Positions 6,910-13,326 of a DNA stretch of 13,363 bases are shown here, piece after piece. A program made the position numbers and the translations under genes. Under the pieces are notes generated by a model. That model had not been told where the DNA came from, searched no databases, and saw only the letters and a program-made list of their open reading frames with translations. Origin of the DNA: an uncultured Jannaschia sp. (lineage in GTDB: Bacteria; Pseudomonadota; Alphaproteobacteria; Rhodobacterales; Rhodobacteraceae); the NCBI GenBank assembly GCA_937916365.1, contig CALFSY010000172.1, positions 1 to 13,363 of the forward strand. The letters run 5' to 3'. Within the stretch, counting starts at the first letter, position 1. Every line of letters begins with the position of its first letter.

Positions 6910-7890
6910 TTAGGGGGCTGTAGTTTTAACAGGCGCCCTGCCCAACGCGCGCCTAACAAAATGTTTAATCCGACGTCGGCGGTATTTCCAGGTTTTGTGG
7001 TAAACTTCAAAAACTTCTAACATCCGTGGGTCATAAGCCAGCGCAGCGTGCAGGGCGGTGTTATCGCCGTTTGCTAGGCATGTGTTGAAAAAACGGCGGA
7101 TCCATCGCACGGCTGAGTCATGCAGAGGGCGATCTGGGAAGTAACGGTTTTGCCAATCAATCACTGTTCGTATCTGCCGAAAATCGCTACGATGTAGATT
7201 ACTTTCATGCTTGCGATATGCAAACCCCGAACGGCGAAGAAAGACAAAACGCAGCTCGGGATGGGCGATCAGGTGGTTCCAAACTTTTGTGCGCAGGATC
7301 AAATCATCCCCGGTAAGCCCCTCTTCAAATGCGCCGATCGCGGCCAGGAAATCCGCCCGAAAGGCGGTGCCTTGCAAAAAAAAGGTGCCGATCCTATCAA
7401 ATTCAATCTCGCGCATTTCCTCTGCGTCTGCTGTTTCTTTGCCAAAGACGGCATTGGGACAGTCCGCTTTCGTGATCTGACCTCTGCTATCAATTTCAGC
7501 ATTGGTCGAATTGCCTACCATGACAAGCGCGGGGTTTTCCGACATGATCGCCATTTTAGATGAAATACACCCCGGCAGCAAAAGATCATCCAGCGAGGTG
7601 AGCACACAAACCTGGCCCTTCGCCGCCGCAAGCGCGCGATTGGCATTCATGGCCACATTGCCGGTGTTTTCTTGGGCTATCAATTTATGCGAAAGTCCAC
7701 TTTCGGAAAGTGCCGCTCGCAGAACCGCCACATTATCATCGGTGGACCCGTCATCGACAATGATGATTTCGATGGGGCGATAATCCTGGGCAACGATGCT
7801 TTGCACGGCTGCTGCCGCATATTTAGCATGGTTATAGGTTGTGCAAACCACCGAGCATAGCGCGGAAATTGGTGTTTTGGCATTTTCCAT
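6910..7890 (-). CDS. Family-2 glycosyltransferase (326 aa)
   Basis: A GT-A fold glycosyltransferase, expected to add a sugar from a nucleotide-sugar donor at the cytoplasmic side of the membrane. Motifs are the opening strand CSVVCTTYNHAKY (about 12-24), EIIIVDDGSTD (41-51, nucleotide binding), the metal-binding LTSLDD (97-102, the DxD position) and GLTGDDLILR further on as the likely catalytic acid segment. A basic KYRRRRIKHFVRRALGR tail may bind the membrane surface. I chose ATG 7890 because AGGG lies 7 nt upstream and the GT2 domain begins soon after. The frame is open up to TTG 7956, so a 348-residue form with 22 extra residues is possible. It is the first gene of the minus-strand cluster. 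Donor and acceptor cannot be read from the sequence. Confidence 0.9.
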   Translation of the reverse strand: MENAKTPISALCSVVCTTYNHAKYAAAAVQSIVAQDYRPIEIIIVDDGSTDDNVAVLRAALSESGLSHKLIAQENTGNVAMNANRALAAAKGQVCVLTSLDDLLLPGCISSKMAIMSENPALVMVGNSTNAEIDSRGQITKADCPNAVFGKETADAEEMREIEFDRIGTFFLQGTAFRADFLAAIGAFEEGLTGDDLILRTKVWNHLIAHPELRFVFLRRSGFAYRKHESNLHRSDFRQIRTVIDWQNRYFPDRPLHDSAVRWIRRFFNTCLANGDNTALHAALAYDPRMLEVFEVYHKTWKYRRRRIKHFVRRALGRAPVKTTAP

Positions 7891-8024
7891 ATGTATGCCC
7901 TGAATACTCATAAGAATTTTATCATAAACTCTTTGATATAACATCTTAAAAGCCAACTCTTGCCATTGATCAAGTGTTTTCGGATCCTGGCAATGTCCAT
8001 TTATGCAGCTGCGCCCGAACAGTG

Positions 8025-8076
8025 CATCGGCCCACCGTAATCACGCTTGATCAAATCGCGTCACGGTGGGCCGATG
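8025..8076. repeat. 14-bp perfect inverted repeat with inner hairpin
   Basis: CATCGGCCCACCGT (8025-8038) and ACGGTGGGCCGATG (8063-8076) are exact reverse complements. The 24-nt centre holds a second stem ACGC/GCGT (8043-8046 and 8058-8061) around TTGATCAA. No T-run follows on either strand, so it is not an ordinary intrinsic terminator. It lies between the NTF2-like gene and the glycosyltransferase cluster, all on the minus strand. It could be a transcript-end structure, a leader structure for the cluster, or a dispersed repeat. Confidence 0.75.
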
Positions 8077-8127
8077 TGCGACCCAACAGCAAGATCAAGT
8101 TTAAACAAACATCACGTTAGAAATTGG

Positions 8128-8487
8128 TTATTTAAGAGCCGTGGTGTACGTTTTCGATACAATTTTCCAACCCACGTTTAATTTTAACAGGGTCAGAACA
8201 TCGTAAAATTCCCGATCGGGTAGATCAAATCGAACTTTCGCCCACGCCATGTTTCCAATAACCTCAAGCGATAGTATTTCATTGGTGTGGGGCGGCAAAT
8301 TGCCTGCGCCTGCAAACGCGATGAAACGATCCCTGGCTACCATTTCTAACCTGCCATCGCCATCAACCGAATGTAGATTGACGCTGGAATAAAATGCGGC
8401 CTCGAGCATGTTTGACGACGCTTCGCGGGTGCCGTTAAGATAATTCATAACCGCGGCTTGTGCGGCTTGTTCTTCGGATTGGGTCAT
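8128..8487 (-). CDS. NTF2-like (SnoaL/lumazine-binding-type) protein (119 aa)
   Basis: The size and sequence pattern match the NTF2-like superfamily, close to the 'putative lumazine-binding' group: an N-terminal helix VMNYLNGTREASSNMLEAAFY, a central HSVDGDGRLEMVARDRFIAF segment, then strands LEVIGNMAWAKVRF, FYDVLTLLKLNVGWKIVSKTY. These cone-shaped folds serve as enzymes, small-ligand binders or stress proteins, so the exact role is open. The start ATG overlaps the stop of a 40-residue ORF (ATGA), and its ribosome-binding site GAGG lies inside that ORF, so translation is probably coupled. Genes of this type are often controlled by a neighbouring AraC regulator, and one is divergent here. Confidence 0.8.
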   Translation of the reverse strand: MTQSEEQAAQAAVMNYLNGTREASSNMLEAAFYSSVNLHSVDGDGRLEMVARDRFIAFAGAGNLPPHTNEILSLEVIGNMAWAKVRFDLPDREFYDVLTLLKLNVGWKIVSKTYTTALK

Positions 8488-8606
8488 TTTACCACCTCAA
8501 AATCAAAAGCGCCGGTTTGATGAAAATATGCCGTATACCCGGTTGAGTTGTGTGCATATCCAAGGGGCGGGTTGGTAAGCGGCAAAATTGGAAAAAGTCG
8601 TTTCAT
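8484..8606 (-). CDS. Small ORF of 40 residues, coupled to the NTF2-like gene
   Basis: ATG 8606 is preceded by a strong ribosome-binding site, AAAGGAG, with GGAG 6 nt before the ATG. The frame runs 40 codons to TGA 8484-8486, which overlaps the next ATG. The peptide starts MKRLFPILPLTNPPLGYAHN and ends TGAFDFEVVK. It is Pro- and aromatic-rich with a net charge near neutral, and it has no obvious signal peptide or membrane helix. I do not recognise it. It could be a genuine small protein, a leader peptide controlling the downstream gene, or the start of a lost larger gene. The strong initiation site and the exact ATGA junction make translation likely. It is the first gene of a two-gene unit divergent from the AraC regulator. 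Confidence 0.6.
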   Translation of the reverse strand: MKRLFPILPLTNPPLGYAHNSTGYTAYFHQTGAFDFEVVK

Positions 8607-8654
8607 TGCGGTCTCCTTTGCATTGAGATGCTTGTAAATTAGCAATGGAATCGG
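8607..8654. promoter_or_regulatory. 48-bp divergent intergenic region (small ORF / AraC)
   Basis: Only 48 bp separate the two divergent start codons, so both promoters and any regulator site must overlap each other or reach into the genes. Visible symmetry includes GCAT-TGAG-ATGC (8620-8631) and a CATTGC/GCAATG pair (8604-8609 and 8642-8647). I cannot place -35/-10 boxes with confidence. The layout suggests that the AraC protein controls the small ORF and NTF2-like unit, and possibly itself. Confidence 0.4.
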
Positions 8655-9500
8655 TTGGCAAACATGGACAAGATAGACAACAATATGGACAAAACACGGC
8701 CTGCCCCATCACAGTTTTCTGTGACAAAATCCCCCGCGCCAGGCGCGTTGAACAGCGGCAGTTACCATTTTGTCATGGCCGCTCCCACCGGAACCAACCT
8801 AATGTTAGAGGGGCGTTCCCTGCATCTGGTGGATCATCAAATCGCCGCGGTATCACCTGGGGAATCCATACACCTGTTAACCCCGGCGGCGGTATTGGTA
8901 TCGTTTCGGCATGAATTTTTTTGTGTGCGTGTGTCACGGGCCGAGGTATTTTGCGACGGTGTTGTGTTTAACCGGCTGCACACGGGCCCCATCATCACCA
9001 TGCCGCATGAGGATTGGACGATCGTCACATCCCGCGTGGATGAATTGGTGCGCATAGATCGCTCTGTCAGCCCTTTGCGCGAAGAACGCCTGATCGGATG
9101 TTTACGTGCGTTGTTGTTGGCCTGTGCCGATGCGCGGCTTATGGCCCTTGATTTGCCTGCGGTTGCAAAAAGCCCCTCTGCCGAAATCTTATCGTTTCAG
9201 GACGCCTTAGAAAAATATTATTTAGATCACCCTGACACAGAGGTTTTGGCAACGGCATGTCACATTTCGCCATCGCGTCTGTCGCGGTTGGTTAAGGCGG
9301 AACTTGGCATGACAATCACACAGGCCGTGGCGGAACGTTTGGCGATTGAGGCGCGGTATCGGCTGCGGTCTGGGGAAAAATCGGTCAAAGAAATCGCGTA
9401 TGATCTGGGATTTTCCGATCCGCTATATTTTTCGCGTTTCTTCAAACGTCATTTTGGAAAGGCCCCCACAACCTATTTTAGGGGTGGCGTGCCCGGTTAG
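8655..9500 (+). CDS. AraC-family transcriptional regulator (281 aa)
   Basis: The C-terminal ~95 residues are a typical double helix-turn-helix. The first is around EVLATACHISPSRLSRLVKAELG (196-218). The second is the conserved SVKEIAYDLGFSDPLYFSRFFKRHFG, ending KAPTTYF (243-275). The N-terminal ~180 residues are a sensor region with cupin-like strands (SIHLLTPAAVLVSFRHEFFCVRVS) and no motif that names the ligand. Start choice is uncertain: TTG 8655 has GGAA 4 nt upstream, while ATG 8664 would shorten the protein by three residues. It is divergent from the small ORF and NTF2-like unit and is its probable regulator. Its end is 17 bp from the end of the convergent histidine kinase gene, with no terminator visible between them. 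Confidence 0.9.
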   Translation: MANMDKIDNNMDKTRPAPSQFSVTKSPAPGALNSGSYHFVMAAPTGTNLMLEGRSLHLVDHQIAAVSPGESIHLLTPAAVLVSFRHEFFCVRVSRAEVFCDGVVFNRLHTGPIITMPHEDWTIVTSRVDELVRIDRSVSPLREERLIGCLRALLLACADARLMALDLPAVAKSPSAEILSFQDALEKYYLDHPDTEVLATACHISPSRLSRLVKAELGMTITQAVAERLAIEARYRLRSGEKSVKEIAYDLGFSDPLYFSRFFKRHFGKAPTTYFRGGVPG

Positions 9501-9517
9501 CAGATATTGGGATACCC

Positions 9518-10825
9518 CTAACGCGGTAAAACGAATTCAATCCGCAATCCGCCCAAATTTACACTTTGCCCTAGGGTTAATGTGCCCCCATGCCGTTGGG
9601 CAATATCGCGCGCGATTGCAAGGCCAAGGCCCACGCCCAACCCCTGATCCTGATTACGGGCAACATCAAGCCGTATAAAGGGGCGCAACGCATCTTCGCG
9701 GTGTTCGGGCGGAATGCCGGGCCCGTCATCTTCGATAATGAAACGCACGGCACGTTCGGGCAATCGCACGGTCAGTTGTGCTTTTGTGCCGTATCGTAGG
9801 GCATTTGATACCATATTGGTCAAGGCCCGATGCACCGCTTGCGGGCGCAATAACACCTGTGAACCGGTGGACGGCGCCGTAAATTCAACGATGCCGCCGG
9901 TGCGTTTGGCATCTTCGACAACGCGGTTGGCCAACACAATGGGATCGGTTGTAACGGGGTCATCAAGGGTTTCGCCCCGCGCGAAATCTAAAAAGGTCGT
10001 CAACAACGATTCCATTTCTGCCACATCGCGCGACAGTGCATCAACCTCTGCGCCGTGGTCCAACATGGATAGGCTTAGCTTCATGCGTGTTAAGGGTGTG
10101 CGCAAATCATGGCTTACCCCCGACAGCATCAAAGTGCGTTGTTCGATCATGCCGTCAATGCGTGCGCGCATATCTAAAAATGCACGGCCTGCGCTGCGCA
10201 CCTCGGTCGCGCCTGATGGCGTATAGTTGACCATGCGACCTTTGCCAAAGGCTTCCGCTGCACGTGCCAACCGGCGGATGGGGCGCAGCTGGTTGCGCAG
10301 GAAAAGATACGCAACCCCCGCCATAACCATGCCAATAAATATTGTTAAAACAATTAGTTGATGGGGATTTGACGCCGATAGGCGGCTGCGCCGCATGGAC
10401 AACATCACGGGGCCATCGTGTGTTTGGGCCATGATATGGGCCTGCCGCCAATCGGTGCGCAGATCAACCGCAATCAATTCCGGTAGATTGGTGCGCAAAA
10501 CGCGGGTTACCTCAATCCCTGTTAAATCATCCCACGATCGGGCATCACGTTGTACAGTAACAGTAGGTGCCGGTTGCATGTCGATTTGCAACGCCGTGGC
10601 AATGGTGGCCGCGGTGTCGGGCGCGCGGTTCAATTCGTCCAACACCAAACGCAAATCCAAGATTGCGGTTTGGGTCATTTGCCGTGCAACGCCTTCAAAA
10701 TAACGCTGCATAATCGCAACCGATACCATAAGTTGCAGTGTGACGATAGGAAACAACAAAATCACTGCCCCGCGTCCATACAGGCCCCGCGGCATCATGC
10801 GTTTGAACCAACGGAATTTCATCAT
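9518..10825 (-). CDS. Sensor histidine kinase, EnvZ-like (435 aa)
   Basis: A membrane sensor kinase of the EnvZ/OmpB type. It has a first membrane segment at about 19-38, a periplasmic domain of about 115 residues, and a second membrane segment at about 155-177. A HAMP linker follows (LRPIRRLARAAEAFGKG). The dimerisation box is SGVSHDLRTPLTRMKLSL, with phospho-acceptor His239. The ATPase domain has an N box NMVSNALRYG (about 337-346), G1 DDGPGIP (366-372) and G2 GLGVGLGLA (395-403). I chose ATG 10825, where the basic pre-membrane segment begins. A TTG at 10888 would add 21 unlikely residues. No response regulator gene is next to it: upstream lies the oppositely oriented tRNA-Asn, downstream the convergent AraC gene. 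It is therefore an orphan kinase in this window. Confidence 0.92.
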   Translation of the reverse strand: MMKFRWFKRMMPRGLYGRGAVILLFPIVTLQLMVSVAIMQRYFEGVARQMTQTAILDLRLVLDELNRAPDTAATIATALQIDMQPAPTVTVQRDARSWDDLTGIEVTRVLRTNLPELIAVDLRTDWRQAHIMAQTHDGPVMLSMRRSRLSASNPHQLIVLTIFIGMVMAGVAYLFLRNQLRPIRRLARAAEAFGKGRMVNYTPSGATEVRSAGRAFLDMRARIDGMIEQRTLMLSGVSHDLRTPLTRMKLSLSMLDHGAEVDALSRDVAEMESLLTTFLDFARGETLDDPVTTDPIVLANRVVEDAKRTGGIVEFTAPSTGSQVLLRPQAVHRALTNMVSNALRYGTKAQLTVRLPERAVRFIIEDDGPGIPPEHREDALRPFIRLDVARNQDQGLGVGLGLAIARDIAQRHGGTLTLGQSVNLGGLRIEFVLPR

Positions 10826-10920
10826 GGGTAATGTGTATCTACTCTGCAAAACATTTGAAAAGGGGATAATGCCCCATCCCCCACGCAAACACCCCCAACG
10901 GCATTTTTGCCAACGCCCCC

Positions 10921-10949
10921 TGGACGGCCAAAATCGGCCTTGCTATACA
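10921..10949 (+). promoter_or_regulatory. Candidate promoter of tRNA-Asn
   Basis: TGGACG (10921-10926) and TATACA (10944-10949) are separated by 17 bp and resemble alphaproteobacterial -35 and -10 boxes. Transcription would start about 4-5 nt before the mature tRNA 5' end. The match is by eye only. Confidence 0.4.
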
Positions 10950-10959
10950 CATGCACAGT

Positions 10960-11034
10960 TCCGGCGTAGCTCAGCGGTAGAGCAGTTGACTGTTAATCAA
11001 TTGGTCGTAGGTTCGATCCCTACCGCCGGAGCCA
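10960..11034 (+). tRNA. tRNA-Asn (anticodon GTT)
   Basis: A complete 75-nt cloverleaf with encoded CCA. The acceptor TCCGGCG pairs with CGCCGGA. The D arm is GCTC-AGCGGTA-GAGC. The anticodon arm is GTTGA-CTGTTAA-TCAAT, with anticodon GTT at 10992-10994. The T arm is GTAGG-TTCGATC-CCTAC, and the discriminator G is followed by CCA. It decodes AAC and AAU. It is divergent from the histidine kinase gene, and I see no phage attachment duplication of its 3' end in the window. Confidence 0.98.
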
Positions 11035-11150
11035 TAATCTTTTAAAAAAATTCTACTATGTAAGGATCGTGTTACTTACTTGGATTCCGAAAGACTAGAA
11101 TTTTGCGGCACAAGGTTATCACTGTAACTGAAGTGAATGCCATTAAAGAG

Positions 11151-11497
11151 TTAAAACCTTTTGAAAACATTCTGTAGTAGCGTTTCGATATGTGCTGCTG
11201 ATTTGTTCACTCCTACCTGTAGCGAGTTTGGGTGACCGCATCCATTCCTTAGATCAAGGGCGGCCTTTAGTTGAGCCTTCGTGTTCTTACCGATAATCGA
11301 CAGCCCCTCTAACCTATCAAGGAAATCGCTTTCATCCATCTTACCTAAATCATCGGTCGAAACGGCAGCCTTCCATTTTTTTCCATTATACTTGTTGCTT
11401 TTTCGTTGAATTCAGAAAGGTGATTCGCATGAATGTGTTTATGCAAATGTTCATAGTATCTGCCTGCGCTTTTGTTGGTGTTGTCACCAAAACCCAT
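11151..11497 (-). pseudogene. Small HEPN-motif protein gene, frameshifted at a T7 run
   Basis: From ATG 11497 one frame reads MGFGDNTNKSAGRYYEHLHK, then HIHANHLSEFNEKATSIMEK. It loses sense after the poly-A run (T7 on the plus strand, 11376-11382) and stops. One extra base there would join it smoothly to the other frame, KKWKAAVSTDDLGKMDESDF and onward to LDLRNGCGHPNSLQVGVNKS and LLQNVFKRF, for about 115 residues. RNGCGH is the RNxxxH signature of HEPN domains, found in many RNases, toxins and abortive-infection proteins. HPNS and NVF are typical of small conserved proteins with that ending. A weak ribosome-binding site (AAGGA, 11 nt) precedes the start. It could be a true pseudogene, a phase-variable gene or a sequencing error. 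The second half alone (from ATG 11339) would be 62 residues. Confidence 0.65.
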
Positions 11498-11565
11498 ACG
11501 GCGTCATTTCCTTGATTCAGGCGCCACTCTAAAACATCTTGATTTCCCGAAAACATCATCGGGCA

Positions 11566-11592
11566 TTGCTTTTCCCGTTTGCGTCTTATAAA
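11566..11592 (+). promoter_or_regulatory. Candidate serC promoter
   Basis: TTGCTT (11566-11571) and TATAAA (11587-11592) form a -35/-10-like pair with a slightly short 15-bp spacer. The start site would fall near 11599, just before the leader hairpin. It also lies upstream of the divergent HEPN gene. Weak evidence, by eye. Confidence 0.35.
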
Positions 11593-11593
11593 A

Positions 11594-11641
11594 CTTACCT
11601 TGGGACACCCCTCCCCAACGAGGGGCGTGTATCTGTAAGGG
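11594..11641 (+). ncRNA. Candidate serC leader RNA (structured 5' UTR)
   Basis: A hairpin directly upstream of serC pairs ACA-CCCCTC (11605-11613) with GAGGGG-CG-TGT (11620-11630), with a 2-nt bulge and loop CCCAAC. A further 5-bp pair, CTTAC (11594-11598) with GTAAG (11635-11639), would enclose it and cover part of the ribosome-binding site AAGGG (11637-11641), which lies 9 nt before the ATG. Rfam describes a 'serC' leader motif upstream of alphaproteobacterial serC genes, and position and shape match what I recall of it. If transcription starts near 11599, the outer pair could not form, so the regulatory reading is uncertain. Confidence 0.5.
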
Positions 11642-11650
11642 TATTTAGGT

Positions 11651-12793
11651 ATGCTGCATTCTCCACCGGTGGCACGGCCGGATAATCCGTGTTTTTCCTC
11701 TGGCCCGTGTGCCAAACCCCCCACATGGACATTTGCGAAATTGGGTGATGCGGCCTTGGGCCGATCGCATCGTGCGGGTGTGGCGAAAAACAAATTGAAA
11801 TCTGCCATTGATCGCACGCGCGCCATTTTGGGCGTGCCCGATGATTATAAAATCGGGATTGTTCCGGCCTCTGACACCGGCGCGGTTGAAATGGCGATGT
11901 GGTCAATGTTGGGGCCGCGACCCGTCAGCGTGCTGGTTTGGGAAAGTTTTGGGGCCGGATGGGCGACCGATTGTGTCAAACAGCTGAACCTGGATGCACA
12001 GGTGAAAACGGCGGAGTATGGGCGGATCGTTGATTTGCGCGATGTCGATTTTGACACCGATGTTGTGTTCACGTGGAACGGCACAACATCGGGGGTGCGC
12101 GTGCCGTCCGGCGATGGTATTCCTGCCGGCCGCGGGGGGTTGACGATTTGCGACGCGACCTCGGCTGCGTTTGCGCAAGATCTGCCTTGGGCAAAGCTCG
12201 ATGTTGTGACCTTTTCCTGGCAAAAGGTGATGGGTGGGGAAGCCGCCCATGGCATGTTAATCCTGTCGCCCCGAGCGATTGCGCGATTGGAAAGCTACAC
12301 CCCACCCTGGCCGCTACCGAAAATTTTCCGTCTGACCAAAGGCGGCAAATTGATTGATGGCATTTTTGAGGGCGCGACAATCAACACCCCATCAATGTTG
12401 GCGGTTGAGGATTATCTGATCGCGTTGGATTGGGCAGAAGATATCGGTGGGTTGCCCGCATTGATGGCGCGCGCCGATGCCAATGCGCAAGCGATTTTTG
12501 ATTTTTGCGCCGCGCATGATTGGATCGACACATTGGCCCAAGACCCTGCCACACGATCCAATACATCGGTTTGCCTAAAATTTACCGATCCACGTATCGC
12601 GGATGGTGCGGTCTTTGCCAAAGCCATTGCCAAACGGTTAGAGGCCGAAGGCGTGGCCTATGACATCGGGGCCTACCGCGATGCACCTGCGGGTTTGCGC
12701 ATTTGGTGCGGTGCCACGGTAGAAAGAGATGATATTATGGCCATGTTGCAATGGCTGGATTGGGCGTTTGATGCCGAGATTGCTTTGATTTGA
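11651..12793 (+). CDS. serC: Phosphoserine aminotransferase (380 aa)
   Basis: SerC is the PLP enzyme that converts 3-phosphohydroxypyruvate and glutamate to phosphoserine in serine synthesis. It also serves pyridoxal-phosphate synthesis in many bacteria. The sequence is the longer alphaproteobacterial type: FSSGPCAKPP (15-24), LGRSHRAGVAKNKL, the cofactor segment PASDTGAVEMAMWSMLG (72-88), TWNGTTSGVR (141-150), ICDATSA with Asp168, and the Schiff-base Lys192 in FSWQKVMGGEAAHG. The C-terminal domain has EGATINTPSMLAVEDY and GLRIWCGATV. The start is set by AAGGG 9 nt upstream of ATG 11651. A structured leader precedes it. serA begins 530 bp after the stop, with a DUF805 gene between them. Confidence 0.96.
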   Translation: MLHSPPVARPDNPCFSSGPCAKPPTWTFAKLGDAALGRSHRAGVAKNKLKSAIDRTRAILGVPDDYKIGIVPASDTGAVEMAMWSMLGPRPVSVLVWESFGAGWATDCVKQLNLDAQVKTAEYGRIVDLRDVDFDTDVVFTWNGTTSGVRVPSGDGIPAGRGGLTICDATSAAFAQDLPWAKLDVVTFSWQKVMGGEAAHGMLILSPRAIARLESYTPPWPLPKIFRLTKGGKLIDGIFEGATINTPSMLAVEDYLIALDWAEDIGGLPALMARADANAQAIFDFCAAHDWIDTLAQDPATRSNTSVCLKFTDPRIADGAVFAKAIAKRLEAEGVAYDIGAYRDAPAGLRIWCGATVERDDIMAMLQWLDWAFDAEIALI

Positions 12794-12869
12794 CATCTAT
12801 CATATCCCGTCCGTGTCCTGTCTAAAAAGCAGCACACAAAGATTACAATCAACACAAAGGACCATTCCG

Positions 12870-13262
12870 ATGACATTCACAGAAGCAATTAAAGACGGCT
12901 TTCACAATTATGTAAACTTTAAGGGTCGTGCACCGCGCTCGGCCTATTGGTGGTGGTTTTTGTTCGCGATTATTGTGAATATTATCGCCGTTGGTCTCGA
13001 TCTTGTCATCAGCGGCGGGTCACAAAGCTTTATCTTATTTCAGGTCATTTCAATCCTTGCGCTTTTGCTGCCAGGTATTGCGGTCAGCATTCGCAGGCTG
13101 CATGACACAGACAGAAGCGGTTGGTGGCTTTTGATTGCTCTGGTTCCGCTTATCGGTGCTATCGTGCTGATCGTCTTTTACGTGACCAAAGGCACCGATG
13201 GCCCAAACCAGTTTGGCGATGATCCGCTTAACTCCGTTGGTGCGCCTGAGATCTTTGAATAA
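12870..13262 (+). CDS. DUF805 inner-membrane protein (130 aa)
   Basis: DUF805 proteins (as E. coli YhaH and YhaI) are small inner-membrane proteins of unknown function. The family marks are clear: the N-terminal NYVNFKGRAPRSAYWWW (14-30, the F-x-GR-x-x-R-x-x-Y/F-W pattern), three membrane segments at about 29-47, 54-74 and 85-105, the motif RRLHDTDRSGWW (75-86), and the tail KGTDGPNQFGDDPL. ATG 12870 is chosen because AAAGGA lies 8 nt upstream. The frame is open to 12813, but those residues do not fit the family. It sits between serC and serA, which are usually adjacent. About 75 nt separate it from serC with no terminator visible, so co-transcription with serC and serA is possible. Confidence 0.93.
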   Translation: MTFTEAIKDGFHNYVNFKGRAPRSAYWWWFLFAIIVNIIAVGLDLVISGGSQSFILFQVISILALLLPGIAVSIRRLHDTDRSGWWLLIALVPLIGAIVLIVFYVTKGTDGPNQFGDDPLNSVGAPEIFE

Positions 13263-13326
13263 GATCCTTTGGTCAGGTTCAAAGGTCGCATCGGTTTTGT
13301 TCAACAATACATCTGGAATATCTAAA

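Noticed and set aside
11386..11826. 146-codon minus-strand frame overlapping the start of serC
   Set aside because: Most of it is antisense to the serC coding region and leader. The part below 11497 covers the HEPN-like gene in the wrong frame.
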